A stretch of DNA of 64,000 nucleotides from JACCTU01 sp963798985 (GTDB lineage Bacteria; Actinomycetota; Thermoleophilia; Gaiellales; Gaiellaceae): contig CAWCVL010000007.1 in NCBI GenBank assembly GCA_963798985.1, forward strand, positions 434,001-498,000, written 5' to 3'. The notes under the pieces are model-generated. The model saw only the letters and a program-made list of their open reading frames with translations, was not told where the DNA came from and ran no database searches. Position numbers and translations under genes: made by a program. Shown here piece by piece: positions 55,459-63,834 of the stretch. Within the stretch, counting starts at the first letter, position 1, and each line of letters begins with the position of its first letter.

Positions 55459-56367
55459 TCAGGCGTGGATGCGGTCGGCGCGCGCGCGGAGCGGGCCGCC
55501 GTCGCGCCCCGCTCGCACTGCCAGGATCTCGGCGAGGATCGCGACGGCCGTCTCGGCCGGCGACTCGGCGCCCACGTCGAGCCCCACCGGGCCGTGGATC
55601 CGGTCGATCGCGCCCTCGTCGACGCCGAGCTCGAGCAGCGCCTCGCGCCGCCGCTCCTGCGTCCTCCGCGACCCGATCGCCCCGACGAAGAACGCATCGC
55701 TCGCGAGGGAGAGTTGGAGGGAGGGGAGGTCGATCCGGTCCTCGTGCGCGAGCACGACGACTGCGGTTCCCTCGTCCGGTGCGAGCCGTGCGAGCGCCGC
55801 GTCGGGCCACTCGACGAGGATCTCGTCGGCGCTCGGCACGCGCTCGGCAGTCGCCCAGCGCCGGCGCGGGTCGACGACGATCGCCGTCCAGCCGAGCGAC
55901 TTCGCTCCGCGGCAGAGCGCCTCGGCCGTGTCGATCGCGCCGACGACGATCAGGCGCGGCGCCGGCCGCGAGGCGACGGCCAGCCCCTCTCCTGACGGCT
56001 CGACGGTCACGACGCGACCTCGCCCGATCTCCTCGACGACACTGCGCAACAGCCCGGCGTCGGCCTTCGCGACGTAGACGTCGATCTCGCCACCGCAGGG
56101 CAGCCCGACTCCGAACGCCTGCTCGTCGGTGATTCCGTACGTCCGTTGCCGAGCCGCGCCACCCGCCAACACTTCCTGCGCCTCCGCGTAGACCTCGTTC
56201 TCGACGCAGCCCGCCGAGACCGAGCCGGCGAGCTCGCCGCCCGCGGAGACGCCGAGCACCGAGCCGACGGGCCGTGGCGCGGAGCGGCGGGTCGCGACGA
56301 CGGTCGCGAGCGCGACATCCTCGCCTTGCTCGAGCCAGCGGCGGAGCGCGGGGAGCAATTCCTGCAC
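55459..56367 (-). CDS. XdhC/CoxI-family protein
   Basis: 302 residues from GTG 56367, 6 nt after TACGAT. N-terminal XdhC domain LATVVATRRSAPRPVGSVLG and AGSVSAGCVENEVYAEAQEV; C-terminal Rossmann domain RLIVVGAIDTAEALCRGAKS, with FVGAIGSRRTQERRREALLE near the end. The usual GxGxxG is G-A-I-D-T here. Family members insert sulfurated molybdenum cofactor into xanthine or CO dehydrogenase. No such enzyme gene is in the window. Confidence 0.88.
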   Translation of the reverse strand: MQELLPALRRWLEQGEDVALATVVATRRSAPRPVGSVLGVSAGGELAGSVSAGCVENEVYAEAQEVLAGGAARQRTYGITDEQAFGVGLPCGGEIDVYVAKADAGLLRSVVEEIGRGRVVTVEPSGEGLAVASRPAPRLIVVGAIDTAEALCRGAKSLGWTAIVVDPRRRWATAERVPSADEILVEWPDAALARLAPDEGTAVVVLAHEDRIDLPSLQLSLASDAFFVGAIGSRRTQERRREALLELGVDEGAIDRIHGPVGLDVGAESPAETAVAILAEILAVRAGRDGGPLRARADRIHA

Positions 56368-56373
56368 CTCTGC

Positions 56374-56402
56374 ATCGTAGATTCAGGAGCCGCCGCTAGG
56401 GT
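56374..56402. promoter_or_regulatory. Divergent -10 boxes of XdhC and PGPGW genes
   Basis: Minus-strand TACGAT (56379-56374) is 6 nt from GTG 56367; plus-strand TAGGGT (56397-56402) is 7 nt from ATG 56410. The start codons are 42 bp apart. Confidence 0.45.
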
Positions 56403-56409
56403 TTCGGCG

Positions 56410-56776
56410 ATGAGCGAGCCGCGGCCGGCGATCAAATCGCTTCGCCGGCGCAAGGAGCGCCACAAGCAGCGCAGCAAGCTCTACCGTGTGCCCTTCGCGC
56501 TGGTCGGCGTGCTGATCATCGTGGCTGGGGCTGCACTGGCGCTCCCAGGCGTCCCCGGGCCGGGTCTGCTGCTGGTCGCCGTGGGCCTCGGAATGCTGGC
56601 GCTCGAGTTCGACCGGGCGGAGCGCTTGTTCGAGAGCGATCATCAACCGGGTCGAGGACACGCGAGAGCGAACGAGCACGTGGCAGCAGGTCGCGCTCGG
56701 GGTGCTCGGGTTGGCGATCGGCGTCGGCTTGGCCGTCGCCGTGTATCTGTTCGAGATCCCGGTGCTGCCGGGCTAG
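56410..56776 (+). CDS. PGPGW-type small membrane protein, one frameshift
   Basis: About 121 residues. Basic N-terminus (SLRRRKERHKQRSKLYRVPF), then helix VGVLIIVAGAALALPGVPGP with the GVPGPG signature, LLLVAVGLGMLALEFDRAER, a break near 56635, then NRVEDTRERTSTWQQVALGV and helix LGLAIGVGLAVAVYLFEIPV to TAG 56776. This is the TIGR02611/PF09656 layout. Function unknown. A small convergent gene ends 8 nt beyond. Confidence 0.75.
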
Positions 56777-56783
56777 CGGGCGC

Positions 56784-56942
56784 CTAGCTGCCGCAGCGGC
56801 AGACGGGCTCACCGAGCGCCCGCCGCTCGAGCTGGACGCCGCAGCGGGCGCAGCTCGGAGGGACGACCTTGGCCGCGACGAGGAGGCTGCGCATCAGCGT
56901 CAGCACCACGATCAGCTCCACCAAGACGGTCGTCCGACTCAT
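56784..56942 (-). CDS. Small membrane protein with zinc ribbon, 52 residues
   Basis: ATG 56942. MSRTTVLVELIVVLTLMRSL is a membrane or signal segment; then PSCARCGVQLERRALGEPVC and RCGS, with CxxC and CxC forming a compact metal-binding end. A TAGACT lies 16 nt upstream. Too short for length-based calling; the Cys pattern and clean stop support it. Confidence 0.5.
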   Translation of the reverse strand: MSRTTVLVELIVVLTLMRSLLVAAKVVPPSCARCGVQLERRALGEPVCRCGS

Positions 56943-56973
56943 TGACGTGTTATCGACAGTCTAGGCAGGGGCT

Positions 56974-58259
56974 TTAGCGGACGACAACCCTTTGGGTCAT
57001 CAGGGTGGGGTGGAGGGAGCAGTAGAGGTTGTAGGTGCCCTTGCGGCGGAACCTGAACGAGAAGCTCCCCTGTCGCACGGACGCCGATGCCAGGCCCTCG
57101 GGGCCGTTTGCGAGCGTGACGTCGTGGCGCTCGGTGCCGACGAAGCGCCAACGGAACAGTGCGCCAGCGTTGAGCTCCACACGCTGGTTGCGGAACGTGA
57201 AGTCCGAGACCGCCGTCTGCTTGACTCGCGCGATCTTGCCGACGGGGCTGCGAAGCAGTGGTTGGAAGATGCGCGGCGTCGGCGCGGGGTCGTGCAACGG
57301 ATCGGAGAGCGTCGGCGTCGGTGCGCAGGTCGAGGTGGCACCGGGTGCGAGCCACGCGACCATGATCCCCATCACGCGCATGTGCGGCCTGCTGTTGTCG
57401 TAGACCGCGCGCAGGCGCAGTGTCTCGCCTGCAGCGACCGGGATCCCGACCGGGTCGGACCACGACGTCATGTGGGCGGGTCCGGGCTCGTGCATCATCG
57501 GCAGCGGGTAGTGCTCGGGCCAGCTCGGCCGCGACGTGTAGAGCTCACGGTTCGAGCAGCTCGCGTTCCGGAGCTCGAGCCGTTGACCGCCGCCGTGGAT
57601 GTGCGCGCCGCCCGAGACGAGGCGACCGCTCTCCGGCATCGTGAAGTCCGACGTGCGCACGAAGCTCGATCCAGGGCCGCCGGTGCCGGGGACGGTGAAG
57701 ATCGGGTCTGCGGAGCAGTTGACGACGTCGAGCCAGACGGGCTTCACCGGAGTCCTCGGCTCCCCGGTGACGTACTGGACGCGGTACTGCACGTGCACCG
57801 TCGACGCGGCGTTCCGGTGGTTCATCAGCATGTACACGAGCCCCCAGATGTCGCTGCCGCGGTTCGCGTAGCCGTAGCCGTCGGGGGAGGTGCAGCTCCA
57901 TGTGCTCCTCGCCGGCGCCGAAGAACCGCTCGGCCGGCAGCGGGGAGGGTCGACGGTCGTAGTCGTAGAAGCGGCCACACGTGTAGTCGGGCACGAGCGC
58001 CTTCACGAACACCGCGTGGTGGAGCATCACGTCGTTCATCGTCTGGATCCGGCCGGCCGAGTCGACGACCTCGACCGTCATCCCGACGACGTAGCCGTCG
58101 ACGCGCGGCGAAGGAACCGCCGTGACACCCTGGACGACCTGGTACGGCTTCATCGGGAACGCCTGTGAGCGCAGGACGAGCGTCTCGACGGCTGCCGGAT
58201 GCGACCGACGGGGCGGTGAGCGCGACCAGGACTGTGAACAAGAAGGCGAGCCTGCGCAC
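56974..58259 (-). CDS. Secreted SURNod19-like protein with C-terminal cupredoxin domain, frameshifted
   Basis: GTG 58259, 6 nt after TAGATT. Signal peptide RRLAFLFTVLVALTAPSVAS; break near 58188; then VDGYVVGMTVEVVDSAGRIQ and MLHHAVFVKALVPDYTCGRF; break near 57895; then GYANRGSDIWGLVYMLMNHR, GGAHIHGGGQRLEL, MMHEPGPAHMTSWSDPVGIP and a final cupredoxin-like domain with ERHDVTLANGPEGL and YCSLHPTLM, giving the His, Cys, His, Met of a type 1 copper site. About 430 residues. The N-terminal half resembles plant stress-upregulated Nod19 and copper monooxygenase-like folds. Function unknown, likely copper-dependent. Confidence 0.65.
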
Positions 58260-58265
58260 CCTGTG

Positions 58266-58296
58266 AATCTAGCCCAGGACGAGCCACGGGTAGAAT
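58266..58296. promoter_or_regulatory. Divergent -10 boxes (cupredoxin protein / 77-aa protein)
   Basis: Minus-strand TAGATT (58271-58266), 6 nt from GTG 58259; plus-strand TAGAAT (58291-58296), 9 nt from GTG 58306. Confidence 0.45.
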
Positions 58297-58305
58297 CGCC
58301 CGTCA

Positions 58306-58539
58306 GTGGGCTGGATCTACGCGCTGCTGCTCGCGGGTGCGGTCGCCGTGCTCGTTGCCGCGGAGTGGCCGCGGCTGAGTGCTCGGCTCGGTGTCGCCGG
58401 GCGGCGCCTTCCGGTCGTCACGAAACGCCGGAAGGCCTCACACCTTCGGCTCGTGAAGACGGAGAGCGAGGAGTTCGCGGCGAGCGTCGAGCGCGACCTC
58501 AACCGCTTGCCGACGATCGACGAGCGCGACCGGTCCTAG
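58306..58539 (+). CDS. Small membrane protein, 77 residues
   Basis: GTG 58306. One N-terminal helix (WIYALLLAGAVAVLVAAEWP) and a basic then acidic cytoplasmic tail (VVTKRRKASHLRLVKTESEE). No family recognised. Its TAG shares CTAG (58536-58539) with the stop of the subtilase gene. Confidence 0.65.
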   Translation: MGWIYALLLAGAVAVLVAAEWPRLSARLGVAGRRLPVVTKRRKASHLRLVKTESEEFAASVERDLNRLPTIDERDRS

Positions 58540-60886
58540 GGAACGCGGATCGTCGCGCGCAGGACGCGCGTGTTCGGGAGGATCCGCGTGACGTTCTCCA
58601 TGTTCTTCGCCTCCTGGTGGTCGGCGACCGTGAACACGAGTCAGGTGCGTCCCACGGGCCGAGCCCCTCGACGTTCACCGACGCGACGCCGCTCGCCAGC
58701 CGGACGCTCTGAGCGTTGCCGTCGACGGTCGCGTCGAGCGAGCGCGGGTCGACGCCGGACCCGGCGTCCGCCACTCGAACGCGCACGACGCCGCCACGCG
58801 CGGTCGCGCTGAGCAGTCGCGCGCTCGGCGGACGCACGTCGTCGACCCAGAACCGGAACGTGAACCGGTCGCCGTTGATCCGCGAGTCGAAGACGAGGTC
58901 GTAGGTTCCCGGCGCAGGGCGGATCGCGCCAGCGATCGGCCGCGCGTCGCCGAACTCGTCGACGTACGGGTTGATGTTGAACGGAAGCCCGGGAATGCCG
59001 ACGAGGCGGTTCTCGTCCCCCGCCTGGACGACGCGCGGCTGCACGCCACCGCGCAGCACGGCGACGCCGAAGTTCGCGACCGCGCGGCCGAGCGCGAAGC
59101 GGAAGACCTGCTCGGGCCCCGGCTGCGCGCTGTTCGTGACGACGGGATAGCGGTACTGCTGCACGCGCCGCGGCTTGCCGACGGTCGAGCCGGTGTAGGT
59201 GCCCGTGCGCGTCAGCGTGCGCGTGGGAGCGGGCAGCTGCGGCGTCGAGACTCGGAACCAGTACGGGATCCGCCGAGTCTGGTCGCCGCGTTGCAGGACG
59301 ACGTACCCCGCCTGCTCCGTGGCCGTGCGGACGACGTCGGCGAACGCGATCCGCAGCTCACCCGGCACGGTCACCGTGCGGGGGGTCGCGAAGATCCCGC
59401 TCACCGTCCAGGTGCCCGCGCCGCCGCCGGCGTCGGCGAGCCTGACGACCACCTCCGGGTTCTGTCCAGACCGCACGAGTCCGAACGAGACCGAGCTCGG
59501 CTCGGCGAAGAGCAGCGGTGCGTCGGCGCGCCCGACGGCGATCAACCCGCCGCCGGTGCGCAGCGGCCCGGTCGGATGCGTCGAGGCGGTGGTGACGAGC
59601 GCCGACTTCAGCTGGGCGGGTGTCCAGGCGGGATGTCGCTTGCGGAGCAACGCGACCGCGCCGGCGACGTGCGGCGAAGCCATGCTCGTCCCGCTGAGCA
59701 ACGCCCACTCGCCCTCGGGCGTCGACGAGAGGATCGACGAGCCGGGCGCGGCGACGTCCGGCTTGAGCCGGAGCGAGAGCGGCGTCGGGCCTGCGGACGA
59801 GAACGACGAGATCGTCCCCGCAGGGTTCTCGCGGCCGTTCGAGACCGAGGCGACGCTGATCGCCGACGCCGCGCTCGCCGGCGAGCCGACCGAGCCGAGC
59901 TGGAAGCGGCCGTACTCGTTGCCGGCCGCTGCGACGGTGGGCACGCCCGCGGCGGCTGCGCCCTCGATCGCGAGCGCGACGAGGTCGCGCGTCGGCTCGA
60001 TCTCCGGCTCGCCGAGCGAGAGGTTGATCACGTCCATCCCGTCGGCGACCGCGGCCTCGATTCCTGCGGCGATCTCGGGAGCGTTGCCGTTGAGGCCGAA
60101 GCCCTCCGTCGGGACGGTCAGCACCTTGTAGTTGCCGAGGTACGCGCGGGGCGCGACGCCCGAGATGCGCACGTTCCCCGCGAGCGTGCCGGCGTTGCCC
60201 GCGGCGATCCCCGAGACATGTGTCGCGTGCGACGAGTGCACGGGGTCGAAGGGCAGGCTGCGGTTTCTCCAGGTCAGCCCCGGCGGCGGAAACGCCCGCG
60301 CCGCGATCACCTTCCCCGTCGTGTACGCCGTCTGTCCCTTCGGGAAGCCCGCGGGCATCGCGAACGCGGCGGGGGAGAAGAAAGGGTGCGACTGGTCGAG
60401 CCCGTCGTCGAGGATCGCGATCTTCATCCCCGCTCCCGCGTCGACGCCCGGCGCCGACCAGAACGCGGTCGCGCCGATCATCGGGACGCTGCGGTCGAGT
60501 TGTCCGCGAAACGTGGTGTTCGGATAGAGCGCCGCGAGCCCCTCGAGCCGCGGGACCTGCGCGGCGGGGAGCGAGACCGCGAGCCCGTTGAAGACGATCC
60601 GGTAGCGCCGGTACACGACCGCATCGGGCACCTCGTTCGCGAGCCGCTTCACGAAACGGTCTTGAACGAGCGCGACGGCGTCGAGGTACGAACGGCTCGT
60701 CGGGCTCCGAAGGTCGAGCCGCTGCCGCTTGGCCGCCGCGCTGAGCACGCGACTCTGCGCGCTCGCTTCGGCAACCCCCGGCGAGTCGAGCCGGACGACG
60801 ACCTCGACGTCCTGCGCCCACGCGGAACCCGGCGCGACGAGCGCGAAGAGGGCAGCGATGACGACCCCGAGCCTCAGGCGAGCCAT
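58536..60886 (-). CDS. Secreted subtilisin-like serine protease, one frameshift near the end
   Basis: About 783 residues. Signal peptide (LGVVIAALFALVAPGSAWA), I9-like propeptide to about residue 145, S8 domain with Asp in MKIAILDDGLDQSHPFF, His in VHSSHATHVSGIAAGN, oxyanion Asn in VPTVAAAGNEYG and Ser in LLSGTSMASPHVAGAVALL. The C-terminal 350 residues are beta-sandwich-like. A break near 58638 must be removed to reach the true end (ENVTRILPNTRVLRATIRVP, TAG at 58538-58536). Degrades extracellular protein. Confidence 0.92.
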
Positions 60887-60939
60887 GGTACGTTCGACGT
60901 GTTAGGGGCCTGAAAGTCAGGCGCTAGACTGGCCAGCTC

Positions 60940-61023
60940 GCGGATGTGGCGGAATTGGTAGACGCGCACGGTTCAGGGCCGTGTGGGGGCAACCCCGTGG
61001 AGGTTCAAGTCCTCTCATCCGCA
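60940..61023 (+). tRNA. tRNA-Leu (CAG)
   Basis: 84 nt with a long variable arm (GTGGGGGCAACCCCGT). Acceptor GCGGATG pairs with CATCCGC; anticodon loop TTCAGGG with anticodon CAG; T-arm GAGG-TTCAAGT-CCTC. TAGACT at 60925-60930 is a -10 9 nt upstream. Confidence 0.95.
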
Positions 61024-61025
61024 TA
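60991..61025 (+). repeat. att-like direct repeat, left copy (in tRNA-Leu)
   Basis: 35 bp from the variable arm through the 3' end of tRNA-Leu (AACCCCGTGGAGGTTC...CATCCGCATA). It recurs at 62288-62322 with 33 of 35 bases identical. Confidence 0.75.
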
Positions 61026-61042
61026 ACCGATTCCGGCGTTCC

Positions 61043-61066
61043 CTGCGCCCAATCCGCGCCCATACC
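61043..61066 (+). repeat. 24-bp direct repeat inside the island, left
   Basis: CTGCGCCCAATCCGCGCCCA plus TACC; 21 of 24 bases match 62153-62176. Each copy is itself two GCGCC iterons. Starts 17 nt inside the left att-like repeat. It resembles recombinase arm-site pairs. Confidence 0.55.
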
Positions 61067-61074
61067 TCTGCTGC

Positions 61075-61257
61075 TCACTGCCCAACCGCCTGCTCGTCGT
61101 AGGCGTCGAAGGTGGCGAGCAGCCGCTCGTCGGTGCGGCGCAGCCAGCGGAAGTAGGTGTCCTCGAGCTCGCTCCCCGGGTCGGCCTGGAACCGTTGCTG
61201 ACGATCGACGAGCTCGCGATGCTCGCCAGGGTGAGTCGGCGCGCTCAACCTGTTCAT
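61075..61257 (-). CDS. Hypothetical protein, 60 residues
   Basis: MNRLSAPTHPGEHRELVDRQ then TYFRWLRRTDERLLATFDAY and DEQAVGQ. Composition is charged and helix-forming, plausible for a real protein, but there is no clear ribosome site or -10 box. It may be a fragment. Within the tRNA-Leu island. Confidence 0.35.
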   Translation of the reverse strand: MNRLSAPTHPGEHRELVDRQQRFQADPGSELEDTYFRWLRRTDERLLATFDAYDEQAVGQ

Positions 61258-61277
61258 CTCGGCCGGCTACGCGCTGC

Positions 61278-61784
61278 TCAACTGAGCTGATCGCGGTACG
61301 CGCCGTCGCGGAATCCGAGCAGCGGCCACGCCTCTTCCGGCGAGTGCAGCTTCTTCCTTGCGCCCGCGCCGTGGCGTAGCGCGACCTCGTTCACCGGCGA
61401 CGTGATCTCGAGCGGCTCTGCCCGAGACCCGACCGCGAGCATCACACACGGCCCGTCGCCCGCCCCGATCAGCACGTGCTCGGTCCACGCGGGGCAGTGG
61501 AAGTAGTCCCATTGCGTCAGCCGGCGCTCCTCACTCTCGACGATGAGCAGGCACTCGCCGGCGACGACGAGGAAGCCCTCCTGCGCGTTCTCGGCGTGGT
61601 ACAGGCCCTTCGGCTGCCCCGGCTCGAGCACGTTCAGGCTGAGGCCGAGTTGTGGGAACGGCTCGTACCCTTCGAAGCCGCAGACCGAGCCGTGCCGCTC
61701 GGAGTGCTGCCACTCCGCGTTGCGTGCGTTCAGGACGAACCAGCCATCGCCCTCGGGCCGAAGGCCGTGCTCGCTCGAGACCAT
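61278..61784 (-). CDS. Cupin domain protein
   Basis: 168 residues from ATG 61784 (an in-frame extension to 61844 is possible). DGWFVLNARNAEW opens; the cupin core is LNVLEPGQPKGLYHAENAQE with GFLVVAGECLLIVESEERRL (motif 1 variant with a single His) and WDYFHCPAWTEHVLIGAGDG (motif 2 with His). Likely a metal- or ligand-binding beta-barrel of unknown role. The only well-preserved gene in the tRNA-Leu island. Confidence 0.75.
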   Translation of the reverse strand: MVSSEHGLRPEGDGWFVLNARNAEWQHSERHGSVCGFEGYEPFPQLGLSLNVLEPGQPKGLYHAENAQEGFLVVAGECLLIVESEERRLTQWDYFHCPAWTEHVLIGAGDGPCVMLAVGSRAEPLEITSPVNEVALRHGAGARKKLHSPEEAWPLLGFRDGAYRDQLS

Positions 61785-61909
61785 CCGGGCTTCAGCGATG
61801 GAATGAGTATGAGCAAACCCGTGCGGCGGCAGCAGTGGGCCCACCGAGGGGGGACAGCTTCAAGAAGTGGGTCCACCTGAAGGCGAAGAGGGCCCACCTT
61901 GACCGACCG

Positions 61910-62087
61910 TTAGCCGTGCAGAATCGCCTGCACCCGCTCCAACGTCTCCCACCCGAGGACGAAGACCCTCCAGCTCGGAAAGCCGCTTGTCCCTGGCCTT
62001 GCGCAGCCCAGGGAGCAGCTCGCGGTGCGCCGCTCGATCAAGGGCTCCGACGTGTGCATGCGGAAGCGAATCGCCACCGCCGCGCAT
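61910..62087 (-). pseudogene. Degraded small ORF, frameshifted
   Basis: ATG 62087 gives a frame with HRELLPGLRKARDKRLSELE; the next frame then reads RVFVLGWETLERVQAILHG to a TAA at 61912-61910. Both halves look like natural protein, split by one indel near 61975. About 58 residues if joined. No family recognised. Confidence 0.35.
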
Positions 62088-62152
62088 GATTGCGCGTTTG
62101 CTATGTCGGCGTAGAGTCGTTGCTTCGGTAGACGACGATTCGTGTCGGTGGT

Positions 62153-62176
62153 CTGCGCCTACTCTGCGCCCATACC
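62153..62176 (+). repeat. 24-bp direct repeat inside the island, right
   Basis: CTGCGCCTACTCTGCGCCCA plus TACC, partner of 61043-61066. Confidence 0.55.
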
Positions 62177-62287
62177 CCTCCGAAACAGCTCGTGGAGGTC
62201 AGCGGTGGCAAGGCACTTGAACGGGCCGAATCCGTGGTGCTAAGCCACTTCCCGCCAGCTCGGGGGAGTGCCCGCCACCCCTCTGCG

Positions 62288-62322
62288 AACCCCGTGGAGG
62301 TTCGACTCCTCTCATCCGCATA
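62288..62322 (+). repeat. att-like direct repeat, right copy
   Basis: Partial copy of the tRNA-Leu 3' end without the rest of the tRNA. The two mismatches to the left copy fall in the T-loop (TTCGACT versus TTCAAGT), still a legal T-loop. Lies 1297 bp from the left copy. The 62323-62612 stretch beyond it holds no gene that I can support, only the structured element at 62434-62498. Confidence 0.75.
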
Positions 62323-62433
62323 GCCAGTTTCAGGGAATCTGGGAACGTCCCGGGAACAAACGCCACCGGGTCCGAAGACACCGATGCCATTTCCGACATT
62401 CGCTCTCGAGTCGAGGGCAGAGCGCAAGGAAGT

Positions 62434-62498
62434 CGAGTAGCGGGGGTCCATAGCTTCGGGGCCGGGGTTTGGCGGCCAATTCACCCGGCCCCTACTCG
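62434..62498 (+). other. Nested intergenic inverted repeat
   Basis: CGAGTA (62434-62439) pairs with TACTCG (62493-62498); inside, GGGGCCGGG (62458-62466) pairs perfectly with CCCGGCCCC (62484-62492), the two helices abutting on the 3' side with an 18-nt bulge on the 5' side. No T-run follows. Could be a structured RNA or an operator upstream of the surface-protein gene. Confidence 0.4.
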
Positions 62499-62612
62499 GT
62501 TCTCCCGGGACATAGCGCATGCAGGAAGCGGTCGCGCGAGCCGTATCCCAGTCGCGGCCGTCCGAGTTGAACGGGTGGAAGGCGTCTTCTGCTGCGGAAG
62601 GAGTGGTGTCCG

Positions 62613-63792
62613 ATGTCGTTCGTCGGTTTCTCGCGTCGCCTCTGGATGCTCGCACTCGCAGGGGTGCTCGGCGCCGGAGGGTTCGGGTTCTCGCTTGCCT
62701 ACACCGGGTCGGCTGCCGCGCTCGCGGTTCCGACGATCACGACCTCGCCGCTGCCGGTGCCCACCGTGACCTCTCCGCTACCGTCGCCGACGCTCCCGGC
62801 GCCGACGCCGACCGTTCCTGTCCCGACGCCGACGCTTCCGGCGCCGCCCGACGCCGACCTTGCCCGCGCCGACGCCAACGGTTTCAGTGCCCGGCGTGTC
62901 GGTGCCGACGTCGCCGTCGGCGCCCGCTCCCGTACCCTCGTCGCCCGGAGGTCTGTCGCCGACCGGCAGCGTGGTGCTGCTCGGCTCGGGCGGAATGGGT
63001 CCTGGGGGCGGCTCCGGCTCCGCACTTGCCGGCAACACCGGAACGATGGCAGCCGCTGGCGTGGCCGGCGGCAGCGCGGCCGCCCCGATCTCCGGCTCGA
63101 GCGCGACGACGAGGGGGATCCAGGTGACGAACGTCCGCGGACGGAAAGGCGCGGTCAGAATCGTCTTCCGCCTCGCGCGTCCTGGGCGCGTTGTCGTCAC
63201 CGTGCGCGGTCCGCTTCCTGACTGCTCACGGGTCGTCCGCTTCGTGATCCAGGGTCGGCGAGGCGAGAACGCACTCCGCTTCAACGGGCACGCCGGCGGC
63301 GGGCGGCTCGCCGAGGGCAGCTATCTGGTCGGACTTCGGCCCGTTCGCGCAGCGCTCACCCGCTGGGGTGCGTTGCTGGTCGACGCGTCTGGCGCTCGCG
63401 CCCTCCCGCGGAGCGCTGCCGACTCGGCGGTTGCGCACTGCTCGAGCGCTCCGGCCGGGGTGACGCCGTTCGCGATCGGCTTCGTCGCGGGAGCTGGGCG
63501 GCGAGACGCGCTCCCGGTCGGCGAGGGCGTGGGGGCTTCGGGCGAGCAGGGCGGGAGCGCGACCCCGACCGCGGTCGGGCGGGCGCGTCACGCGGGCGTG
63601 CTCGGCGTGCAGCAGATCGAAGACGCTGCCGACGCGATCCATCCGGTGGTCGGGATCGTGTTCCTGGCGCTCGTGATCGGGTCGCTGGTCGCGATCGTCT
63701 ACCTCGTGGTTAGCTTCTTGCGCGGCGAGGGGATCGCCCGGCCGCGCTTGTGCAGAAGTCAGTCAGTCCGCGCGCCGTCGATGGACGCCTGA
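62613..63792 (+). CDS. Pro/Thr-rich surface protein with C-terminal anchor, one frameshift
   Basis: ATG 62613 with GGAAGGAG 9 nt upstream. N-terminal signal (MLALAGVLGAGGFGFSLAY), then Pro-Thr-Val tandem repeats (SPLPVPTVTSPLPSPTLPAP) encoded by about 12-bp repeats; a slip near 62845 moves the frame to PAPTPTVSVPGVSVPTSPSA. A globular part follows (IVFRLARPGRVVVTVRGPLP ... LRFNGHAGGGRLAEGSYLVG), and a C-terminal membrane helix (VVGIVFLALVIGSLVAIVYL) with a basic tail. About 393 residues. Probably wall-spanning, exposed at the surface. Confidence 0.7.
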
Positions 63793-63834
63793 GCCTCTGG
63801 TGCATGTGGGCTCGTCGGCGTTTATGTTCGCGTC

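Noticed and set aside
58499..58640. Arginine/serine-rich C-terminus of the subtilase in its written frame
   Set aside because: The neighbouring frame reads VADHQEAKNMENVTRILPNT and ends on the CTAG shared stop, so the written tail is a frameshift artefact.
61215..61284. Plus-strand GALNLFISAGYALLN, recalling the end of a membrane protein or a Cas1-like NYGYALL motif
   Set aside because: A stop lies immediately upstream in that frame and no other Cas gene or repeat array exists in the window; treated as chance.
62101..62655. A 184-codon minus-strand ORF across the right att-like repeat
   Set aside because: Contains the spurious DERSRTSTGFAEG text that arises from translating a tRNA end; no start signals and poor composition.
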